Positions 1-7,732 of a DNA stretch of 64,000 bases are shown here, piece after piece. The stretch is from Stenotrophobium rhamnosiphilum (lineage in GTDB: Bacteria > Pseudomonadota > Gammaproteobacteria > Nevskiales > Nevskiaceae): the NCBI RefSeq assembly GCF_003052265.1, contig NZ_QANS01000003.1, positions 62,001-126,000 of the forward strand. Direction: 5' to 3'. The notes under the pieces were generated by a model. That model saw only the letters and a program-made list of their open reading frames with translations. It searched no databases and was not told the origin of the DNA. A program made the position numbers and the translations under genes. Each line of letters begins with the position of its first letter. Position 1 is the first letter of the stretch.

Positions 1-437
1 AGTTTGAGATCAACCCAAGCTTCTCCGCGTGGCGGCGTGCCTTCCGCCGATCGCACAACGCCAAACGGTTGATCCGTAATACGCAGAACACCGCGCAAGG
101 GGTAGTTGCCACTCACCGCTTTAACCGATGCGAGCGTTGTTGCATCACCATTCAGCACAACGCTAGGGAACTGCATCGCCTGTGCGGCTGCAGTTGCATT
201 CGCATTCACGAACTTCGTTACATCCGCCGTAAACGGATCGCGTGATGTGAAGATCAGATCGGCGCCCATCGTGTCGCCGGACTGATTCACTAATGCAGTG
301 CGCACACGCTGTGAGAACAAACCAACTGCGGAGACTGCAGCGACGGCAACAACCAAGGCTAGTGCCATAATCACCAGCTCACCTGATCGCCAGCTGCGGC
401 GCAAACGACGAATCGCAAACTTCAGCGCGGCGATCAC
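1..437 (-). CDS. ABC exporter permease, FtsX/YbbP-like (partial, N-terminal part)
   Basis: This reading frame is open to the left edge, so only about 145 N-terminal residues are present. Translation from a GTG at 437 gives a basic N-terminus, one long hydrophobic helix (about residues 20-42) and the start of a periplasmic domain (GDTMGADLIFTSRDPF), the layout of YbbP/LolC-type permeases. The GTG has a GGGAG Shine-Dalgarno sequence about 7 bases upstream. It begins 25 bases after the stop of the ATP-binding gene and follows it in the same direction, so the two should form one exporter, most likely acting on a lipid or lipoprotein substrate at the inner membrane. The substrate is inferred from the family only. 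Confidence 0.8.
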   Translation of the reverse strand, partial: MIAALKFAIRRLRRSWRSGELVIMALALVVAVAAVSAVGLFSQRVRTALVNQSGDTMGADLIFTSRDPFTADVTKFVNANATAAAQAMQFPSVVLNGDATTLASVKAVSGNYPLRGVLRITDQPFGVVRSAEGTPPRGEAWVDLK

Positions 438-461
438 AGCATCACTCCCAACAACACACGC

Positions 462-1130
462 TTACTCATACAAGCGACCCTGACGGAGCGTGACGGTGCG
501 CTGACAACGTACTGCGAGTGCGGTGTCGTGCGTCACCAGAATCAATGTGGCGCTACTGCCGCGATTGAGTTCAAACAACAGATCGATGATGCGTGCGCCG
601 GTCGCCGTGTCGAGATTGCCGGTAGGCTCATCGGCAAAAAGAATTTTGGGCTCACCCGCAAACGCACGCGCAATGGCAACGCGTTGCTGCTCGCCGCCAG
701 ATAACTGATAGGGATAGTGCGTTAAACGTTTGCCGAGACCCACTTGCTCCAGTGCTGCACGAGCGCGATCGCTAGCATCTGCGCGACCTGCAAGCTCCGC
801 AGGCAACATCACGTTCTCCAGCGCAGTGAATCCAGCCAGCAGCTGAAAAGACTGAAACACGAAACCAACGCGGCCAGCCCGCAACGCGGCACGCGCATCT
901 TCGTTCATGCCATTGAGCGTCTGCCCGGCGAGGGCAATTTCACCGCTGCTCGGTAGATCAAGCCCGGCAAGCAAAGACAGCAAAGTGGTTTTGCCGGAGC
1001 CGCTGGCGCCGACGATGGCGAGCGATTCACCCGCCGCAACTTTCAGATCAACTCCATCCAATATCGTCAGCGGTTCGCTGCCACTGGTAATCTGTTTGCT
1101 CACTTTTCTGGCAACGACGGCGTCTGACAT
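462..1130 (-). CDS. ABC transporter ATP-binding protein, YbbA/LolD type
   Basis: A 222-residue nucleotide-binding domain, full length for the LolD/YbbA/MacB-like class. Walker A is GASGSGKTT (residues 41-49), the signature is LSGGEQQRVAIARA (about 143-156) and Walker B with the following glutamate is ILFADEPTGNLD (about 163-174), with an H-loop TH near the end. It would power the permease encoded just downstream. The gene is divergent from tesA, an arrangement also known for ybbA/tesA in enterobacteria. Its ATG at 1130-1128 overlaps the tesA ATG at 1129-1131 on the opposite strand, so at least one of the two starts may really lie a little further inside. Confidence 0.92.
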   Translation of the reverse strand: MSDAVVARKVSKQITSGSEPLTILDGVDLKVAAGESLAIVGASGSGKTTLLSLLAGLDLPSSGEIALAGQTLNGMNEDARAALRAGRVGFVFQSFQLLAGFTALENVMLPAELAGRADASDRARAALEQVGLGKRLTHYPYQLSGGEQQRVAIARAFAGEPKILFADEPTGNLDTATGARIIDLLFELNRGSSATLILVTHDTALAVRCQRTVTLRQGRLYE

Positions 1131-1755
1131 GTTTGCTCGGCTCTTGAGATTGAATGTTTTTTTAGGCTGCTTATTGTTTTGCCTGACCGCATCAGCGGCG
1201 GCACCGCCGACGATTCTGGTACTCGGCGACAGCCTCAGCGCAGCCTATGGCATCAGTATTGACCGCGGCTGGGTCGCTTTGTTGCGCGAACGTTTGGCGC
1301 AGGCAGGCTACCCGCACCGCGTGGTCAACGCCAGCATCAGCGGCGAGACCACCAGCGGTGGACTGCAACGTCTGCCCGCAGCGCTGGAGACGCATCGCCC
1401 AAAGATTGTGCTGATTGAACTTGGCGGCAACGATGGCCTGCGTGCGCAACCGCTGAAACTGATGCGCGCCAATCTCGAAGCGATGGCGAAGCTCAGCAAA
1501 GCGCAGCAAGCTCAACCGGTGATTTTTGAAATGCGGATTCCGGCCAATTACGGCGCAACTTATGCCGATGGATTTCACGCTACGTTTGGCGAAGTCGCGA
1601 AAAGCGCGAAGTTGCCGATGGTGCCGTTCTGGCTCAACGCCATCGCAACCGACCCTAAAGCGTTTCAGGACGATGGCATCCATCCAAACGAAGTGGTGCA
1701 AGCAAAACTGCTCGATGCAGTCTGGCCGACATTGAAACCGCTTCTAAAGAAATAA
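1129..1755 (+). CDS. tesA: Periplasmic arylesterase / thioesterase I (SGNH hydrolase)
   Basis: About 208 residues with an N-terminal signal peptide ending near LTASAAA. SGNH blocks are clear: block I VLGDSLSAAYG with nucleophile Ser35, block II around SISGETTSGG, block III ELGGNDGLR, and block V DGIHPN carrying the catalytic Asp and His. Family enzymes hydrolyse acyl-CoA, lysophospholipid and aryl esters in the periplasm. The length matches E. coli TesA. The start is the ATG inside the palindrome CATG shared with the divergent ABC gene; in-frame TTG codons shortly downstream are alternatives that would still leave a signal peptide. A strong terminator follows the stop codon. Confidence 0.93.
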   Translation: MFARLLRLNVFLGCLLFCLTASAAAPPTILVLGDSLSAAYGISIDRGWVALLRERLAQAGYPHRVVNASISGETTSGGLQRLPAALETHRPKIVLIELGGNDGLRAQPLKLMRANLEAMAKLSKAQQAQPVIFEMRIPANYGATYADGFHATFGEVAKSAKLPMVPFWLNAIATDPKAFQDDGIHPNEVVQAKLLDAVWPTLKPLLKK

Positions 1756-1758
1756 AAA

Positions 1759-1782
1759 GGCCCGCCAATCGGCGGGTTTTTT
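1759..1782 (+). terminator. Rho-independent terminator after tesA
   Basis: Stem CCCGCC (1761-1766) pairs with GGCGGG (1771-1776) around a 4-base loop and is followed directly by six T residues. It starts five bases after the tesA stop codon. Confidence 0.9.
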
Positions 1783-1862
1783 AATTGTGAAGCGACGACA
1801 AGAAATACAAAATCACTGCATCCCATGTTCGAGAAGTCACGTATCAGTAAATAGATCCTGAT

Positions 1863-1876
1863 ATCGAAATTCCGAT
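1863..1876. promoter_or_regulatory. Near-palindrome upstream of the lipid cluster, candidate operator
   Basis: ATCGAAATTCCGAT is a 14-base palindrome with a single mismatched pair. It lies in the AT-rich 229-base gap between tesA and the FAD oxidoreductase gene, about 110 bases before that start. No regulator gene is adjacent. The role is a guess from position and symmetry. Confidence 0.25.
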
Positions 1877-1984
1877 TTAGTCAGAATGTTATTAAGTAAA
1901 CATTAAATTAACTATGATTAATATATTGGCACATGCCATTGGCCTATCCTGCAAGGAGCGGATCCATAAGATTGGGAGCTGCGC

Positions 1985-3328
1985 ATGAAGATCGCAGTGA
2001 TCGGCAGCGGCATTTCTGGTCTGTCAGCGGCGCGCTACTTATCGCGCGGCCACGACGTGACCCTGTTTGAACAAGATGATCGCGTCGGCGGACACACCAA
2101 CACCATTCAAGTGCCCACGCCAGAAGGCTTTGTTGCAGTCGATACCGGCTGGATCGTTTACAACGGCATCAACTATCCCAACCTCACAGGCCTCTTTCAA
2201 GAATTGAATGTGGCGACTCGCGATACGCAGATGTCCTTCAGCGTGTCACTCGGCGCTGGCGCTTATGAGTGGAAGGGCAGCGATCAACTGCTTTCAGTGT
2301 TCGCACAACCATCGAATCTGTTCAGCCTCTCGCACATCCGCATGCTGCTGGACATTCTGCGTCTCAACAAACTGTGCAACGCGCTACTCAAGAGCGGCGA
2401 ATTGCCATCAGGATCGCTGGGCGATTTCCTGAAAAAAGAAAAATTCTCTGTCGAACTACAGAGCCGCTATCTGCTGCCGATGGCCGGCATGATCTGGAGT
2501 TGCTCGCCGAAGAAGGCGACCGAATATCCCGCTGCCGATTTCATGCGCTTCTTTGATTCGCATGGCTTGTTCACAACCATGGATCAGCCGCAGTGGCAGA
2601 CCGTGATTGGTGGCAGCCACACTTACGTCAAAAAAATTCTTGTGGAACTCAAAGCAGATCTGCGTTTGCAGGCAGGCGTCAGCGCCATACGTCGCGAAGA
2701 AGATGGCGTTGCCGTAAGCAGCGCAAGCGGAACGGAAGTGTTCGAGCGTGTGGTCTGCGCAACGCATAGCGATCAGGCTTTAAAGCTACTGCAAGAAGTT
2801 GCAGCTGATGAACGCGAAATTCTTGGCGGCATTCCCTACAACCAGAGCCGTTGTGTTCTGCACACCGACGAATCCTTTTTGCCACAACGCAAAGCAGCGT
2901 GGGCAAGCTGGAATTATCTGCATCCCTTCGATGAGATTCATGACCGCCGCATCTCCGGCAGTTATTGGATGAATCTGTTGCAGGGCATTCCTGGTCCAGT
3001 GAATTACGTTGTCACACTAAATCCACAACGCGAAATTCCACGCGACAAGATCATTTACGAAACTGACTACGATCACCCGCATTACGGCGCATCATCAGTG
3101 ATGACGCACGAACGCATCGCTCAAATTCAAGGCCGCGGTGGTTTATGGTGGGCGGGCGCTTGGTGCGGCTATGGCTTTCATGAAGATGGGCTCAAATCCG
3201 GCTTGCGCGCTGTGCGCGGTATTGACGCGAGTTGCTTGCCGCAATGGGCGACCAATCTTGGCACCGAGCTCAAGCACGCCGAAGCGTCAGCTGCGATCGA
3301 CACGCTGATCCCAGAGTTAGCAACCTGA
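1985..3328 (+). CDS. FAD/NAD(P)-binding amine-oxidase-like protein of a fatty-acid modification cluster (COG2907 type)
   Basis: A 447-residue flavoprotein. The N-terminal Rossmann motif is [15 protein letters not shown], followed by an acidic residue in LFEQDD and the GG-doublet VGGHTN; a C-terminal FAD segment sits near [15 protein letters not shown]. This family is regularly encoded beside DUF1365 and CFA-synthase-like genes, and comparable sets have been linked to furan-containing or methyl-branched membrane fatty acids. The ATG has a GGGAG Shine-Dalgarno sequence about 6 bases upstream. The stop overlaps the next start by one base (TGATG), so the two are probably translationally coupled. 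An oxidation or reduction step on a membrane acyl chain is inferred from context, not seen. Confidence 0.88.
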   Translation: MKIAVIGSGISGLSAARYLSRGHDVTLFEQDDRVGGHTNTIQVPTPEGFVAVDTGWIVYNGINYPNLTGLFQELNVATRDTQMSFSVSLGAGAYEWKGSDQLLSVFAQPSNLFSLSHIRMLLDILRLNKLCNALLKSGELPSGSLGDFLKKEKFSVELQSRYLLPMAGMIWSCSPKKATEYPAADFMRFFDSHGLFTTMDQPQWQTVIGGSHTYVKKILVELKADLRLQAGVSAIRREEDGVAVSSASGTEVFERVVCATHSDQALKLLQEVAADEREILGGIPYNQSRCVLHTDESFLPQRKAAWASWNYLHPFDEIHDRRISGSYWMNLLQGIPGPVNYVVTLNPQREIPRDKIIYETDYDHPHYGASSVMTHERIAQIQGRGGLWWAGAWCGYGFHEDGLKSGLRAVRGIDASCLPQWATNLGTELKHAEASAAIDTLIPELAT

Positions 3329-4101
3329 TGTCCAAATCACAAGCCGCCGCCCATCTCTACACCGCGCGAGTGATGCATCGCCGCTTGGTGGCGCCGCTTT
3401 ATCGCTTTGTGTACCGCGTGTTCTATCTGCTGCTTGACATTGATCGCGTCGATGAAGCGGCCAAAGGCCTGCGCCTGTTCTCCCATAATCGATTCAATCT
3501 GCTGTCCTTTCATGATCGCGATCACGGCTCGTACGAACGTGGCGAGCTGCGCACTTGGGCCGAAACCATTTTGAGTAATGCAGGTGTCAGCCTCGATGGC
3601 GGCCGCATCCGCCTGTTATGCATGCCGCGCCTCTTTGGCTATGCCTTTAACCCGATCAGTCTTTGGTATTGCGAGCACGTCGACGGCAGTCTGCGCGCGG
3701 TCATCGTCGAGGTGCACAACACCTTTGGCGAGCGCCATTGTTACCTACTCGCATCCGATGGCGCGGCAATGTCGTATATGCAGCCATACGAGACCGAAAA
3801 GTGCTTCCACGTTTCACCCTTTTTCGATCTGGTTGGGCGTTACCGTTTCACGTTGAGTGAACCGTCTGAGCAGTTGCGCGTTTTGATTCATGAAACCCGC
3901 GAAGGCCAGCCGATTCTCGATGCGACGCTTGCAGGTGAGCGCCGCACGCTCAACGACGGCAATGTTCTTAAGCAGGTCCTGATGTTGCCGCTGATGACGT
4001 TCAAGGTCGTTGCCGGCATTCATTGGGAGGCATTGAAACTGTGGCTACGCGGAGCGCGATTCCATCGCAAGCCCGCCGCACCAAAACTTGATGTGACTTG
4101 A
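3328..4101 (+). CDS. DUF1365 family protein
   Basis: A 257-residue protein with the family hallmarks: an N-terminal segment VMHRRLVAPLYRF, the block HNRFNLLSFHDRDHG, the block RLFGYAFNPISLWYC and VHNTFGERHCYLL. The conserved His and Asp residues could bind metal or act in catalysis, but the biochemical role is not established. It lies between the flavoprotein and the CFA-family methyltransferase, its start overlaps the upstream stop by one base, and it ends seven bases before the methyltransferase start. A joint role in modifying unsaturated acyl chains is inferred from this conserved neighbourhood. Confidence 0.88.
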   Translation: MSKSQAAAHLYTARVMHRRLVAPLYRFVYRVFYLLLDIDRVDEAAKGLRLFSHNRFNLLSFHDRDHGSYERGELRTWAETILSNAGVSLDGGRIRLLCMPRLFGYAFNPISLWYCEHVDGSLRAVIVEVHNTFGERHCYLLASDGAAMSYMQPYETEKCFHVSPFFDLVGRYRFTLSEPSEQLRVLIHETREGQPILDATLAGERRTLNDGNVLKQVLMLPLMTFKVVAGIHWEALKLWLRGARFHRKPAAPKLDVT

Positions 4102-4108
4102 GCACAAC

Positions 4109-5425
4109 ATGAACAAAGAAGATCCAAAAGTCATTTCCAACGATCGCCAGATGATGCCGGCAGACGGCTTTTCACCTGCGCTGCCAGAGATGCTCAGCAA
4201 GCACAGCAACGGCCTGAGCTGGGGCTTGCGCACGCTGATGTTCATGCTCAAAGGCATACAGATCGGCCAGCTTGATGTGCATTTGCCGAATGGCGAAACG
4301 CGGCATTTCCGCGGCAGCTCGCGGCCAGAGCTGCACGGCGTTCTGAATATTCGCGATGGCGCGATGATCCGTCATGTTCTCAAGAACGGCGAAGTCGGTT
4401 TTGGCGAAGCCTTTATGGACGGCCTGTGGGACTCGCCAGATCTCACCGCCCTGCTGACGGTGATGTACCTCAACGAGCCGCATTATCTCGGCCCTTACGA
4501 AAAGAATTTTGTTTCACGCTTTCTCGGCTGGCTCAAACACAAGAGCCGCGCCAATACCAAGAAGAAGGCGCTTGAGAACATCCAGTATCACTACGATCTG
4601 GGCAATAGTTTTTACAAGCTGTGGCTGGATGACACGATGGCTTACTCGAGCGGCATTTTCCGCCGCGAAGAGTCAATGGATGCCCCAAGCGGCGTGTTCA
4701 AAAAGCCTGACGATTCGTTGATGGATTCACAGCTCAACAAGTTCGCGAATATGTACGAGCGACTTGAACTCAAAGCTGAGCACACCTTGCTGGAAATTGG
4801 CTCTGGCTGGGGCGGCTTTGCAATTTATGCCGCACAAAAATCAGGTTGCCGCGTGCACAGCATCACGCTGTCGAAAGAACAGTTAGAAGAAGCGCAGCGC
4901 CGTGCAGAAGCGGCTGGCGTCAGTGATCGCGTGAGCTTTGAGCTGCGCGACTACCGCGATATCCAAGGCCAATACGACCGTGTTGTCTCTATCGAAATGT
5001 ATGAAGCCGTTGGCGAAGAATTCTGGCCGACCTATTTCTCAGCGATTCAGCGCGCGCTCAAATCGGGCGGCCGCGCAGCGATTCAAGGCATCACCATTCA
5101 CCCCGAAATCTTTGATCAGTACCGTAACAAGATCGACTTCATTCAGAAGTACATTTTCCCTGGTGGCATGCTTGCTACGCCGGGCGTGTTTACAGATGCT
5201 GCCGCGGGCGCGGGGCTCACGGCACAGCGCCCGGAATTCTTTGCAAAGGATTACGCAGACACCTTGGCAATATGGCATCAGAATGTTCTGGCCGTGCGAG
5301 ACACCATCGTGCAGCAATTCGACGAGCGCTTCTTGCGCATGTGGCGTTATTATCTGGCCTATTGCGAGTGCGGCTTTCGGGTTGAGCGAGTGAATCTGAT
5401 GCAGGTCACGCTGACCAAGCCGTAA
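4109..5425 (+). CDS. CFA-synthase-family SAM-dependent methyltransferase
   Basis: A 438-residue protein of the cyclopropane-fatty-acid synthase superfamily. The SAM site is LEIGSGWGGFAIYAA (about 228-242), followed by ITLSKEQL and the acidic motif VVSIEMYEAVGE. The N-terminal 150 residues correspond to the lipid-facing domain. Aligning by eye to E. coli Cfa, the bicarbonate-site Cys139 is Ser here (MAYSSGIF, about S181) and His266 is Gln (AIQGITIH, Q326), while the Glu of the FEHVG motif is kept (E299). This is the pattern expected for the subgroup encoded with DUF1365 and the flavoprotein. It may methylate an acyl double bond without closing a ring; that product is an inference. Confidence 0.9.
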   Translation: MNKEDPKVISNDRQMMPADGFSPALPEMLSKHSNGLSWGLRTLMFMLKGIQIGQLDVHLPNGETRHFRGSSRPELHGVLNIRDGAMIRHVLKNGEVGFGEAFMDGLWDSPDLTALLTVMYLNEPHYLGPYEKNFVSRFLGWLKHKSRANTKKKALENIQYHYDLGNSFYKLWLDDTMAYSSGIFRREESMDAPSGVFKKPDDSLMDSQLNKFANMYERLELKAEHTLLEIGSGWGGFAIYAAQKSGCRVHSITLSKEQLEEAQRRAEAAGVSDRVSFELRDYRDIQGQYDRVVSIEMYEAVGEEFWPTYFSAIQRALKSGGRAAIQGITIHPEIFDQYRNKIDFIQKYIFPGGMLATPGVFTDAAAGAGLTAQRPEFFAKDYADTLAIWHQNVLAVRDTIVQQFDERFLRMWRYYLAYCECGFRVERVNLMQVTLTKP

Positions 5426-5452
5426 AAAATCGCGTTACTTGGGGTGAATAAA

Positions 5453-5803
5453 ATGAAGTTCCGTCTCGGGCTCTTTGCCCTGACCGCGCTTGCGGCATTG
5501 ATCAGCGTTTCGATCTGGGCCACCGGCCACATCAGCATCTCCCCAGTCATCGACAACCTTCTGGCGCAGCCCGGCGAAGGCAATAACCCGTGGTTTGTTG
5601 CGACCCTGCTCGACGCTTACTTCGGTTTCCTGTGGTTCTGGGCTTGGGTCGCGTACAAAGAACGCTCGTGGCTCAGCCGCGTGATTTGGCTGGTCCTGAT
5701 TCTCGGTTTGGGCAATATGGCGATGGGGGCTTACATTCTGATTCAGCTTTACCGCTTGCCCGCGGACGCAAAGATCGAAGACCTGTTGCTGCGCCGTGGT
5801 TGA
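5453..5803 (+). CDS. Small membrane protein, DUF1475-like
   Basis: A 116-residue protein with three likely transmembrane segments (near residues 5-23, 46-66 and 75-97). The stretch WFVATLLDAYFGFLWFWAWV followed by AYKERSW resembles the DUF1475 family. The ATG at 5453 is preferred over a GTG at 5444 because a GGGG Shine-Dalgarno stretch (5441-5444) sits 8 bases before it. It starts 27 bases after the methyltransferase and overlaps the next gene by 8 bases, so it is probably the fourth gene of the lipid cluster. Function unknown. Confidence 0.75.
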   Translation: MKFRLGLFALTALAALISVSIWATGHISISPVIDNLLAQPGEGNNPWFVATLLDAYFGFLWFWAWVAYKERSWLSRVIWLVLILGLGNMAMGAYILIQLYRLPADAKIEDLLLRRG

Positions 5804-6278
5804 AGAAAGTTTTTGGCAGCGGCGTGTCGTCACGCCGATCCTTGGCCAGCTCAAACAAGGCATCACGCCAGAAAAGATTGCGCTGACGCTGTCACTTGGC
5901 AGCGTGCTGGGCGTGTTCCCCATTCTCGGCGCCACCACTGCGCTGTGCGCGGTGATTGCATGGCGACTCAAGCTGAATCAGCCAATCATTCAACTGATCA
6001 ACTATCTGATGTACCCCATTCATCTGCTCCTGCTGCTGCCGTTTTATCGCGCAGGCGAGACCTTGTTTGGGCAGGAGCATCTGCCGATCTTTTCAATCAC
6101 GGATTTGGCCCACCGCTTTGAACTCGACCCACTGCGCTTTCTGGCAGATTTTGGGATGGTCGGCGTTTATGGCGTGGTGGTTTGGTGCCTCGTTGCCCCG
6201 CCTAGTGCGGCCTTGCTTTACTTCCTGTTGCGCGGCCCAATTCGCGCAATGTCGGCCCGGCAAGCGAAACAGGCCTAG
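5796..6278 (+). CDS. DUF2062 membrane protein
   Basis: A 160-residue protein with the DUF2062 pattern: GITPEKIALTLSLGSVLGVF, then a helix AVIAWRLKLNQPIIQLINYL and MYPIHLLLLLPFYRAGE, and a C-terminal hydrophobic helix ending in basic residues. Three to four membrane segments are likely. It starts at a GTG inside the end of the preceding gene (8-base overlap). Members often neighbour cell-envelope or lipid genes; no reaction is known. It probably closes the cluster that began at 1985. Confidence 0.8.
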   Translation: MVEESFWQRRVVTPILGQLKQGITPEKIALTLSLGSVLGVFPILGATTALCAVIAWRLKLNQPIIQLINYLMYPIHLLLLLPFYRAGETLFGQEHLPIFSITDLAHRFELDPLRFLADFGMVGVYGVVVWCLVAPPSAALLYFLLRGPIRAMSARQAKQA

Positions 6279-6478
6279 GCCGAGATGCCCGCCAAGAGCC
6301 TCTACCATTCCATGGCGCTTTCTTATCCGTTTGGCGGCTTCGACGGTTTTAGCTAGGGAGTTGGTGAGAATGTAGCCAAACACCGTAACGCTTCTATCAG
6401 GCTATTTTTACTCGTCCCAAAGACCACCGATTAGATTAGCCTCTCGAAGTCACCTTCTGTATTAAACTGTAGCCTCCA

Positions 6479-7195
6479 GTGACCCGATTAACCCGCGAAA
6501 TTGAAGTTCTCAAGAGTTTCCCCAAGCAGTTTGTGGCGGGACGGGAAACGCTTGCGCTCACGGCCTTTCCGCGACTGATTTTGCTGCTGGAAATCATCCC
6601 GCGTACCGATCAGGCCTATGGCGTGGGACACGAATACGACATCGTTTGCGAGCTCTCCTTGATGCGCGCATCCGGCTCCCAATTCAAAATCAATGTGCAT
6701 ATTTCAACCTCACGCCAATGGCCCTCAGCCGAAGCCGTGATCGTGGAAGGCAATAAGGCCGACGCGGCTGGGCTCGACCTCGATGCATTGGACAGCGTGG
6801 TTTGCGAGCAGGTTTCCAGCGACGAACTGTGGAAAAAGCACGGCAACTCGATGCGTGCGCTGATTCAGCGCTGGGTGACCGAACACAGCCTGCGCAGCAT
6901 CGCGACGATGAGCGATTTTGAAATTGCGACGGCGCTGCGTACGCAGTCACCGGATTTTTACAACGAGATCCTGACCTACGTCAGCACGGTTGATGTGACC
7001 AATCCCGAGATTATCCGCAGCTATATGCGTACGGCGCTGGTCCGCCCGCAAGAAGTGCGCGACAACATGCGCAACAATCCGGCACCTGCCAAAGCCTATT
7101 CGGCAGCCGATCAGGAATTGATGGGTCAGACCATTGAACTGAACAGCCATCAAAACGTTAAGAGCACCCGCGGCGCCGAGAAAAAGCGCGCCTGA
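6479..7195 (+). CDS. Hypothetical protein, no recognised domain
   Basis: A 238-residue soluble protein starting at GTG with no clear Shine-Dalgarno sequence. It is preceded by a 200-base gap in which nothing was recognised. No signal peptide, membrane helix or catalytic motif is evident. The N-terminal half is an alternating, probably beta-rich stretch (LALTAFPRLILLLEIIPR); the C-terminal half looks helical, with DFEIATALRTQSPDFYNEIL, and ends in a basic tail. The stop is six bases from the stop of the convergent cupin gene. The long intact frame and ordinary composition support a real gene. Confidence 0.65.
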   Translation: MTRLTREIEVLKSFPKQFVAGRETLALTAFPRLILLLEIIPRTDQAYGVGHEYDIVCELSLMRASGSQFKINVHISTSRQWPSAEAVIVEGNKADAAGLDLDALDSVVCEQVSSDELWKKHGNSMRALIQRWVTEHSLRSIATMSDFEIATALRTQSPDFYNEILTYVSTVDVTNPEIIRSYMRTALVRPQEVRDNMRNNPAPAKAYSAADQELMGQTIELNSHQNVKSTRGAEKKRA

Positions 7196-7201
7196 GTTTC
7201 T

Positions 7202-7675
7202 TTAACGCGGCGCAACGTCCCCACACTGGGCCTGCGCATACCACTCGTTTAATTGCATCGCCTGCGAGGTTCCCTCAGCAGACGACCATGGCGCATAGTC
7301 TTCCGGCGCAATCGGCATGTACGGGCCGTGCTTAACCTCAAAGATCACGCCGCCGACATCCAGCGACAGCACCGCGTGCCAAACCCCTGCCGCATTTTCG
7401 ACGACGGCACTCTCCGCGCCCAAGACTGTGCGCGCAACAACGGTTCCGCCTTCATCAAAGTGCAGCACCACAAAGCGACCACGCAGCGGATACAACAACT
7501 CCCAGGTATGCGGGTGCCGATGCGGCCGCACATAAGTGTCGGGCTCCATCGCAATCGCGAGGCGCTGAATCGGATCCGCGAGTTGTTCGTGCAGATTGTG
7601 GTTGGCTCGGCGGCGCGGTGAAGCCTGCGCCTGCGCAGCCAGCTGATCGAGGATCTGCGGGGTGATTTGTTTCAA
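7202..7675 (-). CDS. WbuC-family cupin-fold metalloprotein
   Basis: A 157-residue single-domain cupin. The metal-binding pattern is visible in RPHRHPHTWELLYPLRGRF (two His, one further His and a Glu) with a second half near GVWHAVLSLD. The WbuC group is often annotated beside polysaccharide genes, but here it stands alone, so its substrate is unknown. It is convergent with the hypothetical gene at 6479 and is followed upstream by the DUF5131 gene on the same strand, 57 bases away. Confidence 0.8.
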   Translation of the reverse strand: MKQITPQILDQLAAQAQASPRRRANHNLHEQLADPIQRLAIAMEPDTYVRPHRHPHTWELLYPLRGRFVVLHFDEGGTVVARTVLGAESAVVENAAGVWHAVLSLDVGGVIFEVKHGPYMPIAPEDYAPWSSAEGTSQAMQLNEWYAQAQCGDVAPR

Positions 7676-7732
7676 GAGAGGATTCCTAATCGGACAGCGC
7701 GGACATTATCCACGTGCCGCTACGGACACAAG

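Noticed and set aside
6093-6383. Minus-strand frame after the DUF2062 gene
   Set aside because: Most of it is opposite the DUF2062 gene; the short intergenic part has no domain or ribosome site.
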